A stretch of 12,878 nt of DNA, from assembly GCA_937892995.1 (NCBI GenBank), contig CALBJS010000089.1, positions 1 through 12,878 of the forward strand, given 5' to 3'. The notes below the pieces were generated by a model. It was given only the letters and a program-made list of their open reading frames with translations, did no database searches and had not been told where the DNA came from. Position 1 is the stretch's first letter, and every line of letters starts with the position of its first letter. A program made the translations under genes and the position numbers. The DNA is from an uncultured Peptococcaceae bacterium. GTDB lineage: Bacteria > Bacillota > Desulfitobacteriia > Desulfitobacteriales > Syntrophobotulaceae. Of the stretch, positions 6,591-12,486 are shown in pieces.

Positions 6591-7415
6591 TTAATTATTT
6601 CTCCAGAATAACCAAGCTGTTTTAGATTGAAAAGTATCTTTTACCCTGCCATTCTGGGCTTGTTTTTTCAAATAACTCCGAATTGCCAGTTTTTCTTCGT
6701 CTGTCAGGGAATTTTTCCTTTCCAACTGTAAAGTGTAATACGTAAAAGCCTCTTCCACCGTTCTGTCATTTTCCCGTTCCGTTGTGTAATAAGTTATATC
6801 CGGGTGAATACCGTATAGCCAGAGGATATTAAAGCTGCAATAGATGCTTAATCCAAAGTCAGTCCTGTTTGGTTTTCTATGTAAGATATTTTGTTCGATA
6901 GCTTCCTTGAGTTTTTCATGTCTGTCTACATAGCCACTCATAAAGCAGTAATCTTTACTAGCCTCCATCATTTTTTCCAGGCTATTTCTGCTGTTTATAG
7001 CCGGAGTCATAATGGCAACGGCAAGATCAAATTTCTTACGACATCCATAGGCATCTAAATCGATGTCCTCCCAAGGTAATTCAGCAAATTGAACATTTTT
7101 AACTCTTCGTTCACTGGCCTCTTCCTTGGCATAAGCGATCATCTGGGTAGAAATATCCAAGGCTGTAACACTTTTTGCTTTCTTGGCGAATTCCAAGGCA
7201 TAGGTCCCTGTCCCACAGCCGATATCCAAAATATCTAGATTTTCATAAGATAGCCCTTTTTGCTCAAAAAAGTTTAAAAGCTTTTCAACCCTATCTTCTC
7301 CCACTTGGTTACGATAGTCACTGAACTCCTTCGCTCTCTTATCCCAATGAATTTTTTGTTCCTGTAGATTTGGGACATTTTTACTCCAGAGCTGATCAAA
7401 GTACTCAAAACTCAT
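6591..7415 (-). CDS. class I SAM-dependent methyltransferase
   Basis: The 274-residue protein carries a Rossmann methyltransferase core. Motif I is LDIGCGTGTYALEFA (residues about 63-77). An acidic ribose-binding residue ends the next strand (VTALDIS, Asp87), and LPWEDIDL and FDLAVAIMT follow as motifs II-III. It begins with a family-typical helix containing HWDKRAKEFSDY. The C-terminal third (about 170-274) is a less common extension that probably determines the substrate, which cannot be named. ATG 7415 is preferred, with GGGGAG at 7425-7430 and 9-base spacing; a GTG at 7475 would add 20 poorly supported residues. No terminator is seen before the regulator's promoter, so read-through into the MerR gene is possible. 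Confidence 0.9.
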   Translation of the reverse strand: MSFEYFDQLWSKNVPNLQEQKIHWDKRAKEFSDYRNQVGEDRVEKLLNFFEQKGLSYENLDILDIGCGTGTYALEFAKKAKSVTALDISTQMIAYAKEEASERRVKNVQFAELPWEDIDLDAYGCRKKFDLAVAIMTPAINSRNSLEKMMEASKDYCFMSGYVDRHEKLKEAIEQNILHRKPNRTDFGLSIYCSFNILWLYGIHPDITYYTTERENDRTVEEAFTYYTLQLERKNSLTDEEKLAIRSYLKKQAQNGRVKDTFQSKTAWLFWRNN

Positions 7416-7497
7416 GAATAATCTCTCCCCTTTCCCTTGATCTAATTCAATTTTTCCCAATATTTTTAAACCCACTCTCTACAGAGAAATAGTTACT

Positions 7498-7649
7498 TTA
7501 GTAGATTTTCGCCCCAAATAGAATTAGTGCTAGTTTAGCAAACTTAAAATGCTGAAGGCCAAATGGTATTCCCATAATTGTAATACAACAGATTATCCCG
7601 ATAATACCACCAAATAATAGCTAAATAATATTCCCAATAAAATTCTGAT
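7498..7649 (-). pseudogene. decayed yccF-family (inner membrane domain) gene
   Basis: Minus-strand codons from 7635 to the TAA at 7498 read LLFGGIIG, then CITIMGIPFGLQHFKFAKLAL and FGAKIY. This is the YccF domain signature (CIxIIGIPxGxxxFKxAxLALxPFG). Several lesions are visible. The expected start codon reads ATC (7647-7649) after a GGAGG at 7654-7658. A two-base insertion (7636-7637) shifts the frame after RIL. The codon where the family has Trp is TAG (7621-7623). About ten residues are missing between the GGII and CITI blocks. Intact members are about 110-150 residues of membrane protein. It lies in the 264-base gap between the ABC-F and methyltransferase genes. Confidence 0.75.
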
Positions 7650-7679
7650 TTTACCTCCATTGAATATCCATTCGCAAAA

Positions 7680-9509
7680 TCATTTAGACTCAGCTATTTT
7701 CTCGGCCAGATCATTTAAATAGACCCAACGCTCCATTTTGAGAGTTAAAGTTTTTTCTAGTTTTTCTTTTTCAGCTATTAGTTCTTGCAGTTTGACATAA
7801 TTAGTGACTTCCATTTGGATCGTATTCTCTAAGACGCTAAGCTGTTCTTCAAGATCAGTAATAACATCCTCGATTTCACGATATTCCTGCTCTTCTCTAT
7901 AGGTGAATTTAAGCTTTCGTTGTTTGGAAAGGTTCCTGTTAATAAAAGTCGAGGAACTTTCCTTGTCTTCTTTTTCAATCGATGATTTCTGATCTGTTGT
8001 TGCTTCCACTTTTTCTTGTCTAACCTGGGCCGTAATGTTCTCTAAATAATCCGAATAACCGCCCACATATTGTTTCAAAGTTCCATCATCTTGAAATTCA
8101 AAGATCCGGTCAACTACTTTATCTAAAAAATAGCGGTCATGAGCAACAACGACCACAGCTCCATTAAAGTTTTCCAGATAATCTTCCAGGATAATCAATG
8201 TTTCAATATCCAGATCATTGGAGGGCTCGTCCAACAACAAAATGTTCGGAGCATCCATGATCACCTTTAATAAGAACAATCTTCTCCTCTCTCCACCAGA
8301 GAGTTTAGCAATGCTATTCCACTGTAAATCGGCAGGGAAAAGAAACCTTTCCAGCATTTGTGAGGCAGTTATGGTTCCTTCTACGGTCTCGATATTTTCG
8401 GCTATTTCCCGGATATATTCGATCACCCTTAGTGAAGTGTCCATCTCTTCACACTCTTGGGAGAAATATCCGATTTTGACAGTATCTCCTTTGACAACGG
8501 TACCACTGTCAGGTGCTACTTCACCAGTGATCATTTTCAGTAAGGTAGATTTGCCGCACCCGTTTTTGCCGATAATCCCTATTCTGGCATCACGCAGAAT
8601 GATATGGTTAAAGTTTCGAATTAATTGCTTATTGTCAAAGCTTTTGGAGATATTGTTAATCTCTATGGTCTTTTTTCCCAAACGGGTAGTTACTGAGCTA
8701 AGATTCAGCTTTTCACCTGCCGTAGGCTTTTCCCTTTGACTTAATTTATCAAATCGCTCTATTCTTTCTTTGCTTTTTGTGCCCCGGGCCCTTGCCCCAC
8801 GCCTAATCCAGTCCAGTTCTTTTCGATACAGACTCTTATTTTTCCGCTCAGTGCTGATTTCCATTTCTTCTCGCTGGGTCCTGAACTCTAGATATTTGGA
8901 ATAGTTTGTTTGATAACTGTAGAGATTACCTTTGCTAATTTCTACAATTCTATTTGTCACTCGATCAAGAAAATAACGATCATGAGTTACCATTACAATA
9001 GCACCGGTATATTTTCGTAAGTAATTTTCTAGCCAAATCACCATATCGTTATCCAAGTGGTTGGTCGGCTCATCAAAAATAAGAATTTCACTGGGATTGA
9101 TCAACGCACCGGCTATGGCCACCCGTTTTTTCTCTCCCCCAGATAATAAGCTTACATCCTTAGAAAAATCAGTAATACCCAACTGGGTTAAAATCGACTT
9201 GGCTTCATATTCCTTCAGATCTTTAAACTCAGAAGAGGCTCCTCTAAATACCTGCTCCAAAACGGTCGGATTTCCACCAAAAATAGGGTTTTGTGGTAGG
9301 TAGCCGATCCTTACCCCTGCAGCTTTGGTAATCGTGCCGCTGTCAGGTGTCTCAAGTTCGGCTAAAATCTTTAGAAATGTAGATTTTCCGGTACCGTTAA
9401 CCCCGATTACACCAATTTTATCCCTTACATTTAAGTATAGGGAAATATCTTTTAGTAGCTTTTTTTCATTATAGCTTTTCGTAATTTTTTCTGCAGATAA
9501 TAGGCTCAC
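7680..9509 (-). CDS. ABC-F family ATPase, Uup/YfmR type
   Basis: This 609-residue soluble protein has two ABC domains and no membrane segment. Domain 1 has Walker A GVNGTGKS (36-43), signature LSGGEKKR (about 122-129) and Walker B FDEPTNHLD (about 145-153). After the P-site linker (about 193-262), domain 2 has GKNGCGKS (314-321), LSGGERRR (403-410) and DEPSNDLDIETL (about 427-438). The C-terminus (about 535-609) is the coiled-coil arm (KLKFTYREEQEYREIEDV) found in Uup, YfmR and some resistance ABC-F proteins. ABC-F proteins bind the ribosomal E site; Uup/YfmR relieve stalling, while other members protect against antibiotics. NDLD in domain 2 and VGGYSDYLE favour Uup/YfmR. GTG 9509 is chosen because GAGGTG (9519-9524) lies 9 bases away and MSLLSAE is the usual family start; GTG 9521 adds four residues. 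Confidence 0.92.
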   Translation of the reverse strand: MSLLSAEKITKSYNEKKLLKDISLYLNVRDKIGVIGVNGTGKSTFLKILAELETPDSGTITKAAGVRIGYLPQNPIFGGNPTVLEQVFRGASSEFKDLKEYEAKSILTQLGITDFSKDVSLLSGGEKKRVAIAGALINPSEILIFDEPTNHLDNDMVIWLENYLRKYTGAIVMVTHDRYFLDRVTNRIVEISKGNLYSYQTNYSKYLEFRTQREEMEISTERKNKSLYRKELDWIRRGARARGTKSKERIERFDKLSQREKPTAGEKLNLSSVTTRLGKKTIEINNISKSFDNKQLIRNFNHIILRDARIGIIGKNGCGKSTLLKMITGEVAPDSGTVVKGDTVKIGYFSQECEEMDTSLRVIEYIREIAENIETVEGTITASQMLERFLFPADLQWNSIAKLSGGERRRLFLLKVIMDAPNILLLDEPSNDLDIETLIILEDYLENFNGAVVVVAHDRYFLDKVVDRIFEFQDDGTLKQYVGGYSDYLENITAQVRQEKVEATTDQKSSIEKEDKESSSTFINRNLSKQRKLKFTYREEQEYREIEDVITDLEEQLSVLENTIQMEVTNYVKLQELIAEKEKLEKTLTLKMERWVYLNDLAEKIAESK

Positions 9510-9574
9510 AGAAAGGTGCACCTCACCAAATTTTTATAATTTATATTGTTATTTAGTATTTGTTCTTAATTTCA

Positions 9575-9603
9575 AGTATAGCATTTTCTCTTTCTCAATT
9601 CAC
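9575..9603 (-). promoter_or_regulatory. extended -10 promoter of the ABC-F gene
   Basis: On the minus strand TGCTATACT (-10 at 9575-9580 with upstream TG) is an extended -10. The -35 position 17 bases away holds a weak GTGAAT (9598-9603). A perfect palindrome TTTGATCAAA (9606-9615) sits immediately upstream and could be an operator. The leader before the GTG start is about 60 bases. Confidence 0.5.
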
Positions 9604-9645
9604 TCTTTGATCAAATAAGGCTTAACACTGTTTTTGCTTAAAATT

Positions 9646-9675
9646 AAAAAGAGGTCGCCATCAAATGGAGACCCC
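9646..9675 (-). terminator. rho-independent terminator of the YbjQ gene
   Basis: On the minus strand GGGGTC-T-CCAT pairs with ATGG-C-GACCTC (one internal mismatch, a G-T wobble, loop TTG). TTTTT follows. It starts about 43 bases after the ybjQ-type gene's stop. Confidence 0.8.
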
Positions 9676-9717
9676 CTTCGAATATTCTTAGTATCGGTAT
9701 GTATTAAGATAATTAAA

Positions 9718-10035
9718 TTATTGAACTATAACCGCTGTCCCTGACGCTGTTACCATGAGCATATTCCCTTGCCCTAAAACTTCGTAGTCTATATCCACAC
9801 CTACTACAGCATTGGCTCCTATATTTTCTGCCCTTCTTGCTAATTCACTTAAAGCATCCTCACGAGCTTGAATAAGTTCTCCTTCATAAGAATTTGACCT
9901 GCCACCAAAAATGTTAGTTAACCCTGCTGCAAAGTCTTTGACAAAATTCACCCCGGAAACCACTTCACCAAAAACAATTCCTTTATACTGCACAATTTGT
10001 TTTCCTTCAATATTCGGTGTAGTTGTAATAATCAT
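9718..10035 (-). CDS. YbjQ / UPF0145 family protein
   Basis: The 105-residue protein matches UPF0145 (YbjQ) over its full length. It starts MIITTTPNIEGKQI with the YKGIVFGEVVSGVNFVKDF strand-turn. The helix AREDALSELARRAENIGANAVVGVDIDYEVLG and a final strand MVTASGTAVIV complete the small alpha/beta fold that forms pentamers in solved structures. The family has been called a putative heavy-metal-binding domain, but no biochemical role is established and no metal-ligand cluster stands out here. ATG 10035 is preceded by GGAGGG at 10041-10046 with 5-base spacing. It is monocistronic, bounded by a terminator on each side. Confidence 0.93.
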   Translation of the reverse strand: MIITTTPNIEGKQIVQYKGIVFGEVVSGVNFVKDFAAGLTNIFGGRSNSYEGELIQAREDALSELARRAENIGANAVVGVDIDYEVLGQGNMLMVTASGTAVIVQ

Positions 10036-10059
10036 TGTATCCCTCCATTATTCCTTTAT

Positions 10060-10087
10060 ATTTTAGTTTAATACATTGCAGTACCAA
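10060..10087 (-). promoter_or_regulatory. probable promoter of the YbjQ gene
   Basis: On the minus strand TTGGTA (10082-10087) and TAAAAT (10060-10065) are separated by 16 bases. They lie directly downstream of a terminator and 25 bases before the start codon. Confidence 0.4.
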
Positions 10088-10113
10088 AATATATATACTC
10101 CTCTTATCAATCC

Positions 10114-10146
10114 AAAAGGAAAACCCCTTTGCTTGAAACAAAGAGG
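10114..10146 (-). terminator. rho-independent terminator with no gene in front of it
   Basis: On the minus strand CCTCTTTG (10146-10139) pairs with CAAAGGGG (10131-10124) over 8 positions with one T-G wobble around a 7-base loop. TTTTCCTTTT follows. It cannot pair equally well on plus, where the wobble becomes a C-A mismatch and no T-run follows. The nearest upstream minus-strand gene ends 590 bases away at 10734, so its substrate is most likely a non-coding transcript. Confidence 0.75.
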
Positions 10147-10169
10147 TAATTTGATATAGTATATAATCC

Positions 10170-10495
10170 CGCAGAGTTCCTCCTTAATACTGGTTCGAGA
10201 AGATTAACGAGAGTCACCTACTTCATTCATTAAAGACACGCATTCTTAACCGAGTCTTACTGAAATCTTATACACCTTTCTTAAAAATCTTGTAATAACT
10301 ATTCTTAATTGGTGTAAACCTAGACTAAAGAAACGGGCTTAATGATAGTTAATGGAACCTGCTCCTGAATAACATTTAAATTGGAACCTTAGAACCCAGC
10401 TGCTTAGAAACTTAACCTAGTAAACTCAAACTTTCGATTAATTGACTTAAAAATTTAGAAACCGTGGACAACTAATAAATAGGAGGAACTCTACG
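10170..10495. repeat. 15-bp inverted repeat enclosing about 296 bases
   Basis: CGCAGAGTTCCTCCT (10170-10184) and AGGAGGAACTCTACG (10481-10495) are complementary at 14 of 15 positions, with a perfect 12-base core. The single non-match is C-A on plus but T-G on minus, so minus-strand RNA can form an unbroken 15-bp helix. Read as DNA it could instead be the terminal repeats of a 326-base mobile element, but no target duplication is visible at the ends. Confidence 0.7.
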
Positions 10496-10508
10496 AGAAA
10501 CTTCTCTA

Positions 10509-10540
10509 GACAACAAAAGCCATCCTTGTTTGGTGGCTTT
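10509..10540 (-). terminator. terminator-like hairpin inside the candidate RNA
   Basis: On the minus strand AAAGCCA pairs with TGGCTTT (10534-10540 with 10516-10522). Two further G-C pairs form inside across a bulge. TTTTGTTGTC follows. Its 5' arm is also part of the upstream hairpin at 10538-10596, so the two cannot form together. Confidence 0.6.
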
Positions 10541-10596
10541 AAAATCCGCTCGGCAACATCCTTTGAACATTCTCTAAGCGTGCCTCGGATTTTAAA
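10538..10596 (-). promoter_or_regulatory. long hairpin overlapping the early terminator
   Basis: TTTAAAATCCG (10538-10548) and CGGATTTTAAA (10586-10596) are perfectly complementary over 11 bp. GGCA/TGCC (10552-10555 with 10581-10584) adds four pairs past a small internal loop, and TGG/CCA (10534-10536 with 10597-10599) extends the base past one bulge. On the minus strand this helix uses the bases needed for the 5' arm of the terminator hairpin, the antiterminator/terminator layout of attenuators and riboswitches. Confidence 0.55.
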
Positions 10597-10668
10597 CCAG
10601 ACCTCGTCAGTAGAAAGTTAACACTGTATGTTTGAACCTTTATATTTAGTTGTACCGCCTATGGTTTA

Positions 10669-10697
10669 AGTATAAATCCCTTTTACGGGAATGTCAA
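10669..10697 (-). promoter_or_regulatory. near-consensus sigma-A promoter facing a gene-free region
   Basis: On the minus strand a perfect -35 TTGACA (10692-10697), a 17-base spacer and TATACT (10669-10674) match the housekeeping consensus at 11 of 12 positions. The predicted start is an A near 10662. It fires away from the 10734-12011 gene into 600 bases without an ORF of note. Confidence 0.75.
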
Positions 10698-10698
10698 G

Positions 10699-10723
10699 GG
10701 ATAAATGAATTGGAAGTTTATCC
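10699..10723. repeat. 7-bp dyad just upstream of the strong promoter
   Basis: GGATAAA (10699-10705) and TTTATCC (10717-10723) are perfectly complementary around 11 bases. The dyad sits between the Fe-S gene's stop codon and the -35 box at 10692-10697. It could be an operator for that promoter or a weak terminator of the Fe-S gene; no T-run follows. Confidence 0.35.
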
Positions 10724-10733
10724 AGTTATTTTA

Positions 10734-12011
10734 TTAATTCAAACGACTGAGTAATCTATCAAGATAGATAGATTTTATCTGCTTGCTTGCCATTGCTTGT
10801 TTTAACGGAGGAAGTTTCAAAATAACCGATAAAACTGCTGCCATGGCTCTATGGCTAGCAAAGGCTTGGTTATCAAAGATGAGCTGAGGCAGCATATCCT
10901 TTTCTATGGCCATGAGAACCGTCCTGTGTACTGAATTAGCCGGGGTTATTATTTGTTGTTCTCGCCGCTTCAAGGTGATGCTTTGCTTATTGCATGATCT
11001 GGTACACACCCCACATCCGAGGCAGATGCCAGAGTCGATTACAGCTACCCTATTCCTTTTTCCTGAAGCTTGATTCACTGGAATTAACTTTATAGCCTCA
11101 ATCGGACAAGCCTTCAGACACTTCCCACAACCTGTGCAGTGTTCAGGATTGACAGTTGGTAAATAATTCGTAGTATGTAATGGTTGCAGAATCCCAAATT
11201 TTCTTACCGCCGTCAAGCCCTCACAACAACAACCACAACAGTTACAGATAAAACTTACATTATTTCTTACATTTTCACCACATTGCACTAGGTTATGTTC
11301 ATAGACTTGAGAAAGAATCTCTAACGCTTCGGGGACTCCGACCCGACGGGCATATTCATGTTTGATAAGAGAAGCGGCCGCCTTGTTAAGGGTCAGGCAG
11401 ACATCCGGTGGGGCATCACAGACTAGTTCCAGATGTTTCATCTTATGCCTGCAGTAACACATACTTACACCTATAGCAGAAGAAGCTTTAATAACCTCAC
11501 TTACTCTTTCAAAATCAAGGATATGGATTGCATTTTCATTAGTAAGCACTGCTTCTTGGACGAATACCCTCCCTAACCTTGTCTCACTTCCAAGAAATAA
11601 TTCCTTGATAAAATCTTCTTCAACATTCAAGTACTGATAAAATAACTCGCTCAATAATTTTTGGTCGATATCCTCTCGGATTCTCATTAACGAAAATTCA
11701 AAGAAGCCTGCCATTGGAGGTGGGAGAATATACTGTTGTTCTCCATTGTTTTCCATATCCAGAAGCAAGGCTTTGGAAGCAAGTCGTACCAATACTTTCT
11801 GGGCTTCCCTTTCACTTATCCCCCATATTCTGCTGGCAATCTGCACATTAAATGGCTTTATTGGAAGCTTAGCAACAAGCCCCGCCTCTTTCTCATTAAG
11901 AAGAACCATAAGAATCTTATAAAGAGTCTCTGACGGAGGTGCTTTTTGAGGAAATCGATTCAAACGTTCTTCTAGTCTTTTATAGGCTGATTTAATAGTA
12001 TGATGAGACAT
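10734..12011 (-). CDS. winged-helix / multi-[4Fe-4S] cluster protein
   Basis: This 425-residue protein combines an N-terminal winged-helix-like region (about 28-105: FNVQIASRIWGISEREAQKVLVRLASKALL) with cysteine-rich electron-transfer regions. A first set is C185-Y-C187, C198 and C205. A striking CNCCGCCC motif (C256, C258, C259, C261-C263) follows. Two ferredoxin motifs come next: C292-x2-C295-x2-C298-x3-C302-P and C330-x2-C333-x2-C336-x3-C340. A conserved helical tail (TPANSVHRTVLMAIE, SHRAMAAVLSVILKLPPLK) ends it. Similar proteins occur in Desulfitobacterium-like anaerobes, but I know of no proven function; a redox-sensing regulator or electron carrier fits. ATG 12011 has GAGG at 12020-12023 with 8-base spacing. 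It lies 89 bases after the DUF3846-like gene on the same strand, possibly co-transcribed. A strong promoter follows its stop. Confidence 0.85.
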   Translation of the reverse strand: MSHHTIKSAYKRLEERLNRFPQKAPPSETLYKILMVLLNEKEAGLVAKLPIKPFNVQIASRIWGISEREAQKVLVRLASKALLLDMENNGEQQYILPPPMAGFFEFSLMRIREDIDQKLLSELFYQYLNVEEDFIKELFLGSETRLGRVFVQEAVLTNENAIHILDFERVSEVIKASSAIGVSMCYCRHKMKHLELVCDAPPDVCLTLNKAAASLIKHEYARRVGVPEALEILSQVYEHNLVQCGENVRNNVSFICNCCGCCCEGLTAVRKFGILQPLHTTNYLPTVNPEHCTGCGKCLKACPIEAIKLIPVNQASGKRNRVAVIDSGICLGCGVCTRSCNKQSITLKRREQQIITPANSVHRTVLMAIEKDMLPQLIFDNQAFASHRAMAAVLSVILKLPPLKQAMASKQIKSIYLDRLLSRLN

Positions 12012-12100
12012 AGGATAAACCTCATTTACTTCGTGGCTAATTCATTAAGGCTTCTATTCATATACTTACCATTATTTTTAAATATAAAATCATTAGGGCA

Positions 12101-12397
12101 TCAGGCAAGTAGGTATTCAAGATCTTTTATTTCATCTTCAGTTAAGGATTCCAACTTATCATTTTTTTTACGGCAAAAGATGCATGATCCGAGAATGGGA
12201 TCCCCTTGGATAACCCTGTTGATATCCAAGGCTTTTTTATGACCGATATCATTAAACAATAGGCAAATTCCATTTTTCTCTAGCTCTTTTATTCCCAAAG
12301 TGCCTTCTAGTAATTCTTCAATGGCTTCAACTTCATTGCTTATTCTTATCAATTCAGGTTTTTTTCCTGCGGGACATAATAATACAGTAATGTCCAC
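12101..12397 (-). CDS. DUF3846-like small protein
   Basis: The 98-residue protein fits the DUF3846 pattern. It opens with a strand ending in PAGKKPELIRI, followed by a helix (NEVEAIEELLEGTLGI), a strand and turn containing CLLFNDIGHKKALDINRVI, then GDPILGSCIFCRKKNDKLESLTEDEI. In typical members this reads as ..NEEGK..G.P.NRAL.. and ends in a G-x-F-F strand followed by SLT(D/E)EQ. A CIFC pair could bind metal or be redox-active, which fits the Fe-S genes on both sides. DUF3846 is commonly seen on phages and plasmids, with unknown function. The start is GTG 12397 with AGGAAG 9 bases upstream; no ATG alternative keeps the opening strand. A promoter (12444-12472) precedes it. Confidence 0.65.
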   Translation of the reverse strand: MDITVLLCPAGKKPELIRISNEVEAIEELLEGTLGIKELEKNGICLLFNDIGHKKALDINRVIQGDPILGSCIFCRKKNDKLESLTEDEIKDLEYLLA

Positions 12398-12443
12398 TAC
12401 AATGCACTTCCTTTCTAACCCTTACCCTGTGTTACTAGTTATT

Positions 12444-12472
12444 AAGATAATACAATGTATCTAGGAAGTCAA
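12444..12472 (-). promoter_or_regulatory. promoter of the DUF3846 / Fe-S protein genes
   Basis: On the minus strand TTGACT (12467-12472), a 17-base spacer and TATCTT (12444-12449) make a good sigma-A promoter. It sits in the 89-base gap after the LutB-like gene, so the two downstream genes can be expressed independently of it. Confidence 0.5.
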
Positions 12473-12486
12473 TTATCACCAATGAA

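Larger units (their letters stand above)
10114..10662 (-). ncRNA. candidate structured non-coding RNA of about 550 bases
   Basis: No ORF of note exists on either strand between 10047 and 10733, yet the minus strand carries a complete transcription unit: a near-consensus promoter (10669-10697), expected start near 10662, and a terminator ending near 10114. Inside are a long hairpin (10538-10596), an early terminator-like hairpin (10516-10540) and a 15-bp helix joining 10481-10495 to 10170-10184. Smaller nested hairpins (10271-10276 with 10311-10316, and 10233-10237 with 10254-10258) lie within the enclosed region. G-U wobbles in the long helix and the terminator are compatible with minus-strand RNA only. 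The early terminator would give a short form of about 150 bases. I compared it from memory with tmRNA, RNase P, 6S, SRP, T-box and common riboswitches and found no match. It could alternatively be a long leader of the YbjQ gene. Confidence 0.5.

Noticed and set aside
8218..8739. 173-codon plus-strand frame
   Set aside because: It lies antisense inside the ABC-F gene, has no ribosome binding site and encodes no recognisable protein; it is a shadow of the real gene.
10350..10375. Cobalamin-riboswitch-like fragment (CAGGAGCAGG on the minus strand)
   Set aside because: Other conserved boxes such as GCCACTG are absent and no B12-related gene follows.
10170..10495. Small insertion element (MITE) with terminal inverted repeats
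   Set aside because: No matching target duplication at the ends. The imperfect position and the adjacent promoter and terminator are better explained by a minus-strand RNA. Not fully excluded.
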